A DNA stretch of 64,000 nt from Alitta virens (Eukaryota > Annelida > Polychaeta > Phyllodocida > Nereididae), in NCBI GenBank assembly GCA_932294295.1, contig OW028573.1, positions 67,867,829 to 67,931,828 of the forward strand. The letters are read 5' to 3'. The notes beneath the pieces are model-generated. The model did no database searches, was not told where the DNA came from, and saw only the letters and a list, made by a program, of their open reading frames with translations. Position 1 is the stretch's first letter, and the number at the start of each line of letters is the position of its first letter. A program made the position numbers and the translations under genes. This document shows, in pieces, positions 23,867-36,793 of this stretch.

Positions 23867-24479
23867 ACTTATATATGAATCTGATGTAGTCATATTTCTC
23901 GTATTGTGTGTGTATTTTTGCTACTAAATAAACAATGATATACTGCATTATCTCATCAGTGTGTGGGTTGTATTCTTCAGTGCAGACTTTAGCATGAAAC
24001 TACTTCCTGTGAACTAATACTCTGTAATTCCAGAACGATGGTTTTGGATATATTTTAAGTAAAAATATGTACATATATTCTAAACTAGGCTTACACTCAT
24101 GCATAAATGATGTAGCCAGTTATACATCAAAGGGACAAAGTATTTCACGTTCAGCTAGTTTCATACTAGTCTGTTATTATATACTTCTGAGTTTTCCTCT
24201 AGGAGTCCTCTGTGATCAAGTACAAAATAGTCTTGGGTTCACTGTTGTGCAATGTATCAGAAATAATAACAGGGAGAAGAAATATTTGCAAAAGTTGTCA
24301 TTGGTTAATCACAGACAGAATATGCTTCTGTTGTTATACGTCTGGCATCAGTGGTTGGTGAGCTTGCTGAATCCGCATCCCATTAATCATTGATAGTAGG
24401 TAAAGACTTGTCTTGGTCTCTGACTACATCTTCTGCTTGGTTACCCCAATTGACAGGCAGCCATTCTAGCAGAAAATTA
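23867..24479. other. Non-coding stretch
   Basis: TA- and T-rich sequence with an AATAAA near 23927 and one 108-codon frame (24067-24393, plus) without recognisable features. Nothing else seen. Confidence 0.45.
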
Positions 24480-24930
24480 CCGTATGGGCCCAAATTATGA
24501 GAATTACTGTCACTCGTTATGACTGCTTGTAACTTTTATGATCCGCTAGTTATAAACAAGCCATTGGTTGAGGTTGATGCGGGAGCACAAAATGGCCCAA
24601 AATTATTCATAAGGGACAGATTATTCTTCCTATTAAACAGACTTCAAAACACGAACAATGTGGTGCTCTGATGTAATTTCTTTTGCTGTGGCAACGCTAG
24701 GGGAATCATACTCAAAAGACTTGATGATACAGACGTGTTTGTTGTTTCGATCATTCGCCTAATATATATGCAGATTGGTCAAATTTGTGAGAGAAAAAAG
24801 CATCGAAATGGCTGAGTAATTGGGGACGTTAGCGGCCCAGCGCTCGCCATTGTATCTAATTCCACACAATTTGCATTCCATTCTCCCTGGAGTGAGTCGC
24901 CTCAGGTGCTGGGTAATTTAACACTCTTGC
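24480..24930. promoter_or_regulatory. Motif-rich block with POU octamer, candidate enhancer
   Basis: Contains a perfect ATTTGCAT octamer (24869-24876), TTATTCATAA and TGAGTAATTGG homeodomain-type words, and a short CpG-bearing segment (GGGGACGTTAGCGGCCCAGC). This mix is usual in developmental enhancers, but octamers occur by chance every few tens of kb. No coding frame crosses it. Confidence 0.2.
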
Positions 24931-27811
24931 CAAATATCAGAGTTGATCATTTCGTACCACTCATGAGGAGACCCTGGTCATTGCCTCTGGGATCTGCAGT
25001 GCAACATCATTATCACTTTGCCCTAGCTATTGTGAGAGAATATTGAACTCAAGTTTAGTGGCTTCTATGTTTGTAGATAGAAAGTCATCGTATCAACACA
25101 AGTCAAAATCCGTGGTTCTCTGGAAAACTGCATTTTGCAGACACTGGATCAGAATTGATAACTGGGTTAAAACGGCCTTAAAATGCAATAATGATTTCCG
25201 TCTCCATGGCTCCCTTGGTACTCGGTGTGCCCTCCAATGCTCTATTGTTGTGCAATGGCCCGTTCGCCAGGGTGATTACTAATTTATTTGATCCTTATTC
25301 ACCCAATACTCACCAGGTGGAAGTTTTGTGCAATCTCATTTCCGTCAAAGAGGTGAACAATGGCGGTGTTGGCTGCTGCTGGGCTTTGGTAAGAAGGTAA
25401 TGAAATGATGAAAAGTGCCTGGCGGTCTTTGTAAGCAAACATTTTGGGCAGGATGGACACGCCAGTAAACAACAATTGCTGTCTTTATGAGTTTCTCGCG
25501 TGTTTGGGTGGGATAGAGGGAGGCAGGATGTATTATGCTCAGATTTGTTGGCACTGAAGCACTAGCACGACTCACTCTGTATAAAGGAAAAAGGGACACT
25601 CCAAAGTGTCTCTTCTGTTATTTAGTACAGCTTACAATTGCCTCTACAAGTGACTAATAGCATGTCCTGACTCAATTTTCTTGGTGCATACTTAATAGCC
25701 AAATATTGGCCTTTGGTTGGATATATCCCTCGTTCTGCAAATAATGGTCGTGTTGACACCCCAACAGAATCCAGCTAGATTACAGCAGCAGTAGCTAGAT
25801 TCTAGATTGCAAGCTTCATGAACGTTATTCCACAGCTTCCTCCAATCAGAATCTATCAACTGTAAACTGCTTAATAGCTTTCACACCTAGAAGTGTGACA
25901 GAATTTTTCTGGGGGCTTTGTTGGTCGTGTATGGATTGCAAATGAAATATTGAAGGCTCTTGGCAGAAGTGTCAACACTGTGACAAATGCTCCATGCTTG
26001 TTTGTTGAGATATTTGTGAACTATTGATTAGTGAGCAGGGGAAGGGAAATTGTAACAAGTGTGGAGCAAGGTCTGCATGCACAAGAAATGTCCATGGTAT
26101 AAAAAGGAGGGACACATGAATCTGATTGCTCTGTCGACAAGGCAGACTTCTAATACTAGTCATATTACTTGTGAATCTTTTTTCCCATATTCCATAAGAT
26201 GTCATTAGGATCTCAATCTTGTAGGTCTTACAACATGTATTTTGCCATAAGCATGTCTCCACACTGATCCCCTGGCTATTACATGGGCAATCCTTTTACA
26301 TGAAGACCGTTGGCCGGAATGCACACAGTATTTGAAAATAAGACCTTTAGTAGTAACAAGGAAGAAATAAGTGCAGGCCAGTAATAGCAAGGGGATTGTG
26401 AAGGATTATTAGCAAGCTAACACTGCAGGCAGGCAATAAGCGAGGTCAACAAATAGCATTGGGATAGCGGGATTTGGAAGATGGATATGATGGTTGCTGA
26501 GACAGAGGTCGCCAGAAAAATGCTGCTATGGAACTGGGCAGGGCCACACGAGGCCCACAACAGCCTCACAGCTGTACTTGGGCGATAACTAGGCGTAGTA
26601 TGGAGCCTTGCTTCACTCCCATCCTACGCATTGCCTGCCCACTTTTCTCTGCCCACCGTTGCTCCTCCATCTTTGGGTTAACTCTCTGGTTCATCCAAGC
26701 TCCATCCATGCTGCTAGATTTGCTGCCTCCGCAGCAGCAGTTCTCATCCCGATTGTGCACGATGCCTGTGCACTCAAGTAGGATGCTGCTTCCATCAATG
26801 CTATCTCATGCTCCCAGATTAACACTGCTGCTTCTGGCCTTAATTGCATCTTGCACATATTCACACAGATGAGCTGCACCATTGCGCCAGACACCCTACA
26901 GTCAATTGCTTGCTAGAGCTCTGTATATGCTCAGACAACAGCTTGCTAGGATGACGTCTATGCCACCAAATTGGCTTGGTGGGAGGCATAAGTCTTTCAA
27001 GTGGCCACTGTGTTCTACATTGTATGCAGACATATCGAATTCACTGTCTAACCAAAATGCTCTTTTTCAAATTGTGTTTGGTCGCCAGATGACGAGAGCC
27101 TTGTTCAAGTTTATTTTTCTCTCACCGACCAGGTTCAGTGGATTGTCTGAATGTTAACTTTTAATTAATTTTCTTGAGTTGTTGATTTGTGTTGTTCATT
27201 CTAGAGTGCACAGTGTACACAAATATGTGCCTGTGGAGCAGTACATCATGCATGGCTGTGTGGATTTGCATCACAAGTGTGATAAGCATGTTTGTCAAGA
27301 GCCGGCACATGTGCAGCATGATGTGCTGCAGTGGGATGCAATGAGCTGCTGCTCTTCCTTAACACATAGAACACCATGTTTGCTCATGTATACGCAGCAT
27401 TCCATCGGAGACATGTGAAATTTGCGAGCAATTTGGTTGGGAAGTGTTCGTGGAGCAAGAAGCTTCAGAGCAACACTCTGACAGCAGCAGCAGCAGCAAG
27501 ATCTGCCAAGTGGCTGTCCTGCTCCTCAGATGAATTCACCCCGTTTCTGAGTGGCCAGTGATGACATGGCAGCAGGTCCACGATCCTTTTTCCATCAGCC
27601 AATATTGCCACATAAGTCCATCTCGAAACGTGTCGTGGTTCGCTTCATGACCCTCTGCAATATTCCACATCATTGGTCATATGTCCCAGCATATTGGGCG
27701 TGAACTCAAGCACTGACCACTAAAAGTCAATTTGACAGGCGCCCAAATGTAACATCTAAGTCAATATCGTGTAAACAGAATGCTTCACATGCCTTGCAAT
27801 AGTGCTCCTGG
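24931..27811. other. Non-coding stretch
   Basis: No supported gene. It includes CTG/CAG-rich DNA around 26520-26900, where overlapping frames on both strands reflect composition, and a CAG run at 27482-27497. Confidence 0.45.
27482..27497 (+). repeat. CAG triplet run
   Basis: Five consecutive CAG units plus CA. One of several CAG/CTG tracts in the window (29503, 44485, 52853, 57086), suggesting a genome-wide habit rather than coding. Confidence 0.75.
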
Positions 27812-27982
27812 TGACCATGTCTAATATATGCTGATGGTGGATTATAAGAGTGAGACAACCCAGATTTACTCTAGCCTTCATAATTATTCACTTGATGACC
27901 ATGTCTAATATATGCTGATGGTGGATTATAAGAGGGAGACAACCCAGATTCACTTTAGCCATCTTCATAATTATTCACTTGA
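27812..27982 (+). repeat. Tandem duplication of an 84/87-bp unit
   Basis: Copy one (27812-27895) and copy two (27896-27982) start with TGACCATGTCTAATATATG and end with TTATTCACTTGA. They differ by three substitutions and a 3-bp insertion (ATC). The high identity indicates a recent duplication. No element structure is visible around it. Confidence 0.9.
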
Positions 27983-30900
27983 TGAACTAGCCAAAGAAGG
28001 GTAACGGGGCTCCACTATAGAATTACCCCTGGGAAAGTTAATATTCTTGATGGAGATCAAGACAGCACATGCTCCCCTATCCAACATACAGGCTGCTGAA
28101 TGTAATTAGGACATCAAGAAATAATTGATCCACACGCATGGCTCAATCATGAGATGCGGCAGTGAGACGCTTGCATGCCAAGTCTCACTCGCCATATCAA
28201 GTGGCTGCAGATTTGATTTTGAGACATTCGTCTTTCTGGGGATTTTTAATGCGTTATCTGTAAGATGCAGAACCAGCCGAAACGTCAAATAAAGCCATCA
28301 GGCAAGACAATGGGGAAAATTCCTTGACTGCTTCTGCTTTAACGAATTAAGCGGAAATCTGGATGTGAATGATGACGATCTCCATCACTCGCGTCAAAGC
28401 TGTCCCCTCATTTGCATATCCCAGTCAATTCGTCCTTTATCCAATTCGTCCATTTGCCAAATGGTCCAATGTTGAAATGAGCAGCAGGAGGAAAAAGAAA
28501 AGAGCAGAAAAGGAGAGCGAGTTTGAGTGACGATTCCATCTCTGCATCAGGCAACTGCTGCTGCAGCTGTAACGGACCCCATCTATTTGTCTCTTTTTTG
28601 TGGCTAAGAAGGAGCAGGTGCAGGGACTGGGAGGGAAGCACGACACACAGATGAGTCGCCTCGTGATTGGTGAGGCCAGTTGCCATAATGGATGCGTGCG
28701 CAGGTGTCTGATGCCACTTCCATGTTTGATCACTGGGCCCTCCAGTCAACTGCCTCCCTACTTCATGACAGCCATAAACTCCAACAACTTCTTCTAGACT
28801 CTCCCCAGACACCAAAGATAAAAGTATATTAAAAAATAAGTCAAGTCGTGCGGAGAAATCTGTGTCTAGCGCAAGATAGTATACGTCGCTAAAGGCTAGT
28901 TGTATAAGTTACTTCATGTTGGTGTAACTATTTGGCTACTGTGATGTTTCTACAAAGAAAACTTACTGCAACAACATAACAGTAACTGCTATATTCACTT
29001 GGATGGAATCTCACCAGCATCTCCCAATCTGCTCATGCGCTTGGTCATTATTTCATCATTAATTATCATTATTAACTAATTGAGGTCATAGTGCACAGTG
29101 AGCGAAGTCTCCAATAAAATCGATGACCAATCCCATCATGAATACTATTCGATGGAGGGCCAAAGTCAGAGTGGACACTGAAGTCGTTAATGACTTTGGT
29201 GGAGAAGCTTTTGATAGCCTTGCTGCAACTTTGGTACAGCTTGAGTTGGACCCAGTGAGTGTTGAGATAAGGAAGTATCTGTGAGTCTTGAAGGTCAATG
29301 TGTCAAAGCCATTTGGGCTTCTCAAGAAGGATTTCAAAGTGGATGAAAGGAAGTGGGAGCAGACAGAGGAGTAAAGGGGTCAATAAGGCAGCCTCTGAGG
29401 GATATCAGTGCCTTGACTGACTGTGTTTATTAACCGCGATGAGAATGTCATGTAAGTGCTACATGAGGGATGGAGGGCGTCTAGGGATGCGGATGACCAA
29501 GGTTGCTGCTGCTGCTGCTTGTTTACTGATAGATGCCTGAAGCAGTCTGATCAATGACGAGTGTATGGGGGCTGCCCCGGTCCAATGCAAGGCACAGCAG
29601 ACCCCCGGGCAATCAATGGGCTCACTGGCATGCATCCATAACATGGGACTTGAATTCGACAGTCGCTGGGAGATGGACAATGTCTGCCTGAAGGACCAGT
29701 TTCCATGGCTGCTCTGGATTCTACAGAATGCCACTGAATGCCACCGGATGATGGGTGCATTTGATGGGTGCAGTTGCTGAAGCTGGATGGGGAGACTGCT
29801 GACCCATCTGGCGGTTGTCATTGCAGCAGGCAGTGAGCAATACCCCAATTGAAGCGACAGACTGTTTACCCTTCCCCTATTGCTGCAGCCCTAATGCTAA
29901 CGTATGGGTGCACATGTATGAGGCAGCTCCATGAATGCTCAGCCTGACCCCAGTTATAAGATCTGTAAATACGAGCAGTCTGTCACAGCTTAATGTCAGA
30001 AAACGCTCCTGACCTAATGCTTTGGCATTTACTTGAGACTATGGTCGTGGGTGGGCGGGAATGAGTTGGTCGATCTTTGTATTGGAAAGGAAAACATTGT
30101 CTTTAAGTGGCTTAGAGGAACACCAACTGTTTTCTAGTGCATAGTAGGTTCAGAGTCGTGATGGTTTAGTACTGTAGTTGTCTTTGTGATCCTTTTCTTT
30201 GTGATGTCGATCATGCCTCGGTCTGCACTTGCTCAGGCTTTCAACTCCAGGAACGCCAAGCACGAAGTAAAGAGGAAGGTTTCAGATAAGACGAGTGTTT
30301 AGAGAGGATGTTCCTCGCATTAACTTCAAAGGCTTTACACGTCTACTAAGCAAAAACAAACAGGTAGCAAATCCTGGGAGCTGCAGAGCAAGCAGACCAA
30401 CAAGAATGCAGGTGAAGCTCTTAGAAAAGTTGAAAAGAGTATTTGCAATCTTTAGCAAGTTCTGAAGCATTGGTTCTTTAGCAGGCTCTTAAGCATCCTT
30501 ATGTCTGATCATCAACCTAGAAATGATGGATTGCAACACCTTCTAGGCATTTTAGAGCATTTGAATATGTAAATCTGCTGTCAACTGGCATTTGTATCAT
30601 ATATAACGTCATACGTCAACTCTTGTTCCTTAAATGCCATGGAAAATCTAGACAGTAAACATTGCCAAGGATCGCCGGGTTTATTTCCACATTAACGATT
30701 GTAAAAGAGTATCAAATATTTGCCAATTCATCTCATATGAAAACGCTTTGTCTGCTGTAATATGCTAGTCTCACATTCATTGTTTTAGGTTAGAGCGGTT
30801 TATTTGACTTCGTTACCGATGTATTTGTCTGGATTGTGTGTTAATGCATTTTGGTTATATTTGCTTATTTTAATAGGGGCATGCTAAATTATATGGGGTT

Positions 30901-33900
30901 GACAATAGCATATCGATTAAGGTGCTATTAGCCGTAGTATTGAATATTTCATATTGTTTGCAGAGTGTGAGCGTTCTACTGCAGCGAGATATTCTGCTGC
31001 TGAGGCAGCGGAGAGGATAATGGATGCTGAATGGATGCTCAAGTTTCAGCAGCAGCATCTTGCTGGTTAGCCCAACTCTCCGCATCTTCTTGAATCAGCA
31101 AATGAGCTAAGGACAGCTTGAGATTATTTGGTAGTTGATACTAGAAGAGCACTTGTGTTTTGACTGCTAATCTCAGCTTGTCAAACAAGGAGAAGCTGTG
31201 TCTCCCCACCTGCAATGAATACTATTAGTATTAGGTGTTTCTTTAACCTTTGTAATATTCAAAGATGGCTCATCTACTGACAGGTGATTCCTCAATTATG
31301 ATTCAATTACAAAGGACCATGCTGTGTCATAAATCATATTTGGTGCGAAATAATGCATTGAAGGCTTCATGAATTCTGTAACTCCATTGCATCCCTTTTC
31401 AATTGAAGGAGGCCGCTTGGTCATAAAACAAGGAGAATCAAACGGATGAGCTTGCTGCTAGCTTGTATCAACCCAAAATACTAAAGCTGCAGGTTTAATT
31501 AGATACAGGAGGGGAGTTTGGAGTAAGTATCATTACAAGTTGTCATTGCAACCACTCGGGCATAAGTGCTTAAAATGGAGATGCCACTTTTGTTGCCAAC
31601 TCTCCACTCAGGCTGGGCTGTTTCAATACTTCATTTGAGAGCATTTGAGAAACTCTAAACAGGAGAAAGGCTGCAATCAAATATGCTGACATGCTCAGAA
31701 GCTGCAAGAATAGAGCAGGATGTACTTTTTTTCCTAATATTTACCCGTGATGCTCAGGGGATGGGCCTGTCTTTGCAGCCACGTCTAAAACACCCCCTTT
31801 CTTTGATGACAAACATCCGAATTCCCATGCAGAAGGCTGGAAGAATACATCCAGAAGGATCTGGGCAGCATTCCCATGCAGATAGACGATTGTAGACTTG
31901 GATTCAGACAGCTGGGTTTGTTGAGATTCATATCTGAAAAGAATCTTTCTTCTAATGCACAAGATCAACATGGTGTCCTATGGACAAGCAACGCCCCTTC
32001 CAGTTTACCCAGAGAGAAAGACTTTCTCCCAATCCACTTGTCAGTCTTTTCTTTTCCCGTGTTTTATTTTGAAAACTTTTTTTGTAGTCCCACGGGTAAA
32101 ATACATCTATTGTTCAGCTTCTATATTTTCTTATTTTGCCAACAGCTCTTTTTGAAAGTGTTTATTCTATCAAATGACGTGGAAATTGTCTGTTGATGAA
32201 AGGTTCATATTCATGATGGAAATATTCATAAAATGGTTTAAAAAGTGTATGCTTGCAGATCTTCTTTCGTGTTCTAGCCTTGCTTTATTATCCTTGCTTA
32301 TCTGAAGCTGTTTACAATGACACCCCACGACTAAGACCACATGTTGTGTTAGATTAAGTGGCCTTATATTAAAAATAAATATGTCGGTCTTTATTGTTTG
32401 ATTCTACTGTAGTTTATTTCATCAACAAAGCAAGACTGTTACAGCTTTGGCAATAAGGGGTTGGGGATACGTGTACAAACCCAAGCAAATGTTATACAAG
32501 TCCGAGTGTGGAATGTTTTGGTTTGAAGCCTGACAACACAACTTTATATAGCTGAAATTGTATTTTTAACTTGAGGCGCATATCTAACATAAATCTTGCA
32601 TATATAAGTAGAGAAGCAATTGTCAATATGCTTAGCATGTGCATGCACACTGCAGCCACAATACGATGGGCCACACAGCTTGAGGCCATCAAGGGCGACC
32701 CCGCTTGTCATTCAACCATCATGCATTGCATGCCGTCTTCCTGTAATAATAGCATCTCCCAGCATCTGTCAACGCTCCATGCTGCAGCACCTGAAGTAAC
32801 ATCAGCAGCAATGCAGGGATGAGGAGGATAGCTCATGATGATGCAGCTACTGCTGTCTGCTGATGTGCGGATATGCAGTTAGTTTAATTGAAAAAGGCCT
32901 GTCAAATTAATCCTAGACAAAGCTAGACAACTTCTGCTATACGATGCCACCTGCCACCAAACGGAACTGCCTGGCTATAGCTGTCTACTCAAAGTCGGAT
33001 CTAAAAGTACATATTTATGATATATTACCTACATTTCTTACATTTTGCCAAGGTTAAATATTTTTTCAGAAAGCCGACTGTAAGCTAGGAGTAGACAGAA
33101 GCAGCTGGTTTTAGCCAGTTATAGCTACAGCCATGAATGGCCTGTCTAGAATCAACCGTATTTTATGAAATTTACGCACTGTACGTATACATCTAGTGGA
33201 TGACAAAAGGCAGACTAAATTACAGTGAAAGTTGCCGCAGACCAGACACTGAGGGCCTTGCTGTTGCAATTAAAGTGCAATTTGACTCTGCATTAATCAA
33301 CTATAATGAGAATCCCAGTGTAAGAAATGCACTTTGTGCTAATAGGACCAACGCCAACAGAGAAGCAATAAACAGAAAATATCAGCCCATCGTACTGAGT
33401 AGATGGCTGTAGAACTGCAGCCATTCCGTTCTTCTTCAAAGTATTGAATGACTCTAAATTGGACCCTATGACATTGAGAGTTCTTGCAGCTTATTCATCG
33501 CTTCCCCAGAACTTTTTTTCTGTGAAATATTCATCGGCTTATGATGTGCATTCTGTCCGCATCTTGAGCAATATGGAATGTTTCAGCTGCAGATAAGAAA
33601 GAACATGTCTTGCCCAGCATCCATCCATGCAATATGGAAGACTCGATCAATGAGCTTTTTTCTTCCAAGCCAATGCTGAAATATCCAAGTGCATCACTTA
33701 TCTCCATTATCCTGGCCAGCAGCTGTCGGCATCCTTTAGCTGGAGTACATCATTGTAAATATATTAATGTATCGCAAGGGATTGTTAAAGACTTGTAATT
33801 TAAATGCCTAATTAAAGTGCTGAGGAATTATACTTTAGGGATATTCTCTTTAGCTCCGTAAAGACATTACACATGAAATCTAAATAAGAAACAATAAATA

Positions 33901-34814
33901 ATATATAAGATAATTCAACCAAAAACTGCATTTTGTGGAAGACAATTTCCTTTGTTAAAAGGCCCACATGTACAATTGACACTGCAGAAATGTTGTTTTT
34001 AGGAAAAGAAAGGTCAAATATGATTCAAAGCATTCGTAATTGCAAAAAAAATAAAACCCCTTTATATATTTATATTTGACAACATTCATGAAACCATCCC
34101 TAAAAATACAGCTTGATTTTTTCATATTCTCTTTTAAATACATATGTTAGGAATATATCTATGCAAAATGTATTATGCGTGAAAGTGTGTAGTCTTGGCT
34201 CTCTGGGACTGTAATTGAGGACAGAACAAGGTCGTTGCAAAGTGGGAGGGCAGGGTGCTACCCCATGACCAGTACTGGGTGGAGCTTGGGTCCTTGTGGC
34301 ACCCCATCACGTTATTCGGGTTCCCGCCACAACCCCAGATGATCAGCACAGCATACAAATGAAGGAACTTGAACAGCGAGTCAGACAACTAGTAATTTGT
34401 GATGGTCATTCTGGAATATATAGATAGAGGGCTGTCTGCGTCAATGGGGCTAGTAACTTCGGCTCTCATACACATATTCATAAAGCGCACCTCAGGGATC
34501 CCCCTTGCATAGCAACTCCATGAGTGACTTTTATTCTGTCCACTAATTCATGGCCAGGCTGTGTATACGTACATGGATGTCTCTAAACATCTCTCTGTAG
34601 GCTTGCTTCATTAGCCATCCTCCCTCATCCCTCTGTTTTCATCTCCTGCTGTCCTCTTCGTGTTCCCTTACGATGTGTTTATTGCATGATAAATTACTGC
34701 ATATCCCCTGCTGCTGATTTCTTCTGCACAATGAGAGGGTGTTTACCAAAAACAATGCGAGGAGTATGCACCAAATGCTGTGTAAGTTGAAGGGAGTTGA
34801 AGGCTGTTGCAGAC
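27983..34814. other. Long non-coding stretch
   Basis: Nearly 7 kb with no supported gene. Frames up to 135 codons on the minus strand (28408-28815) show no recognisable domain. Contains a CTG run at 29503-29520 and AT-rich segments near 30600-30900 and 33880-34150. HPEGSGQ near 31846 was considered as an integrase scrap and rejected. Confidence 0.45.
29503..29520. repeat. CTG triplet run
   Basis: Five consecutive GCT/CTG units in TTGCTG...CTT. Simple repeat. Confidence 0.7.
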
Positions 34815-34855
34815 AACATGGCTGCCGCTAGAATCCAAGATGGCCGCCATGTTGG
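34815..34855. promoter_or_regulatory. YY1-type site cluster with inverted repeat
   Basis: AACATGGCTGCC (34815-34826) is followed by a 21-bp near-palindrome (34835-34855) built from CCAAGATGGC and GCCATGTTGG around a C. Each ATGGC-type core matches the YY1 consensus AAnATGGCGGC, giving three sites in 41 bp on both strands. YY1 sites cluster at promoters and often overlap start codons; both strands here offer an ATG followed by Ala-Ala codons. Neither frame gives a recognisable protein. It may be a promoter, an insulator-like element or a repeat piece. Confidence 0.45.
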
Positions 34856-35308
34856 CAGGTTAATTGGGAGAAAAAACCTGGAAGTCTTGTTGCCTACCAT
34901 AAAACGTCATCAGAAAAAAGTTTGGAAGGCAAACACCTGTGATTTATTCCTTCCACACATCACTGTTTGCATACCTGCCTCAGCAACTACCAATTTCCTT
35001 GCCTCTCGTCTAATGTAAATCCCACTAAAGGATGCATGTATCACTCAGGAAAAAATGAAGGATATCAGAAAAATATTTATCATCACATGGTCTCCATAAT
35101 CGATGCTTGGGTTACTTCAGTGCTGTTTCTCGTATTTTTCATACATCATTTTATCATCTGCACAGATTAAAGAGAAGTAACTCTAAGAATATACATGTTT
35201 ATCTGCTGTAGTTAACTTTTTTTTCAACCTGTTCTCCGAAGGTTGTAAAAGGTCACATGTAAGTAGTAATATATTACACAATACACATTAACTAATTTGG
35301 TAATCGTG
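34856..35308. other. Non-coding stretch
   Basis: Nothing recognisable. The plus frame 34797-35018 starts in the YY1-type cluster and reads a Lys/Arg-rich unrecognised peptide. Confidence 0.4.
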
Positions 35309-36391
35309 TTATCCAAAATAATAACTCATATAAAAAGTCATTAAAGACTTCTCTTGTCTCATTAAGCTGATTCTGCAGTAACCCACGTGTTTACGTAATT
35401 TCAAAGCTATTTTAAGCGGCATATAAATCGCTTTTTTAAGTGTTGAAGGCATAGTGACAGTAATTGCATCAAGAGAGAGGAAGTTACATAACATGACAAA
35501 AATGATTGCATTAGGATATGAAATGGCAACTGAAATTGCTTGCTCGTGTGTTTTGATTCTCATAATTCTGACCTTATCACTTTCCACAATGGAGCTATTT
35601 CACCGTTGCTGTTGTCATTGATCATATGGAAATTCAGTTGGTCAAGTGTTACATCAGTGTAACACCTGTGTCTGTGATTTAGCTTCACGCAACTCTTTAT
35701 AGTAACAAGCTTATGCATGGGAGCGATAGGGGCGCCTTGGGCTATCCCATTCAATCTTTGTCGGTCTGCCACCTGTCATGTCGTTTCATTAGCACTGATT
35801 GATTATATAAATTCTTGTTGGCCTATTTATGAAAAGCTTTGCTTGCCTTTGACTCATGTTTACATCGTGGGATTATTTTATGTAATAATGCCGGAGGTAC
35901 AGAATTATTAAATGTGGCTCTCTGACGCTAGTCAGTTCTCAAGATGGTTCTATTTGAGTCATCACCTGCCTGATCCTGACTCAAAAAATAATATGTATTC
36001 AATTCTGATAACAATATTTTCCTGTTGCATTGCTGCAAGAAATTTGTTGTTGTAATTTCTCAATGCTCTGTCATTTGTGACAAGCAGTACAATATCAAGG
36101 CAAGTGATTTCGTACAGACTAGAGCTCTTTGCTAGAGAAACGAGGCGTATACGATGACGGGATAATCCGTTACATTCTGTTGTATTGTAATTCATATATG
36201 TAATTCATAATGGTTTCTTAGAATTAAACAATATAGTACGATACTTATTTGGTGTACACAATGTATATCCAGTATTGTGATATTCAGCAAATATCTGCCT
36301 TGCACAATGCACAGACCGTTATATCATCAGCAAAGCATGCACATATGAAGTACTCAACACCAATGAACTCATCAAAGTCAAAACACACCTG
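35309..36391 (-). pseudogene. Decayed non-LTR retrotransposon RT, palm to thumb, minus strand
   Basis: Several minus-strand frames resemble successive parts of a LINE RT. First, 36391-36286 contains ACFADDITV, with FADD at 36334-36323 matching catalytic motif C. Next, 36195-35962 reads CLDIVLLVTNDRAL and then KFLAAMQQENIVI, like the segment after YADD (DIVLL...DLQ...L..F....N), though without its own Asp pair. Then 35772-35560 reads NGIAQGAPIAP, VKL and DVTLDQLNFHMIND, like the thumb region usually written VK-LGVTLD-LNF-HI. A last frame (35587-35309) overlaps in another phase and may continue it. The order suits one element, but frames shift between pieces and motif C appears twice in degraded form, so two nested relics are possible. 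Family between CR1, L2 and jockey-like is undecided. Dead. Confidence 0.5.
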
Positions 36392-36793
36392 TCAGAGAAA
36401 ATGAATAGATCGAGAAGACTGATTTTTCCTCACCAGTGTGCATCATCATTTTGGTGAAATTATGCATTAGTTATCGCTGGCTGACGTGTGTTAATTAAGA
36501 GCCTTAATTATTTAGGACAGCCCGTTTTGCTGAAACAACCAGCTTAATGGAAAACAGGGGGCAATGTGATTCCTCAAATCCAATATCATCAATGAGCCTG
36601 CTGCAGAAGCAGTGATAAACAAAGGTATTACATGACAAGTCTTAGTGAAAATAAATAATGGCAGTTTTCAGGCTGCTGGAAGTAGGCCAACTATATGATG
36701 GCTTTGTATTTGGTTCCAGGAATCAATACATCAGTTGTGATCTTAGATTATGAAATTTACCTAAATCTCCTTGCTATATCATCGAAACATTAG
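36392..36793. other. Non-coding stretch between RT relics
   Basis: No recognisable RT motif in any frame. Contains a TTAATTAAGAGCCTTAATTA segment near 36490-36510 with two homeodomain-type TAATTA cores. An IWFQ word near 36710 was rejected as a homeobox. Confidence 0.4.

Noticed and set aside
27812..27982. LIYADGG as an RT catalytic motif
   Set aside because: The second Asp is Gly, the frame stops immediately, and the sequence is a tandem duplication without other RT motifs.
31683..31895. HPEGSGQ as a Gypsy integrase YHPQTDGQ scrap
   Set aside because: No other integrase residues nearby; the match rests on four residues.
36690..36760. CIWFQESI as a homeobox third helix
   Set aside because: Only IWFQ matches; the following NRR and the rest of helix 3 are absent.
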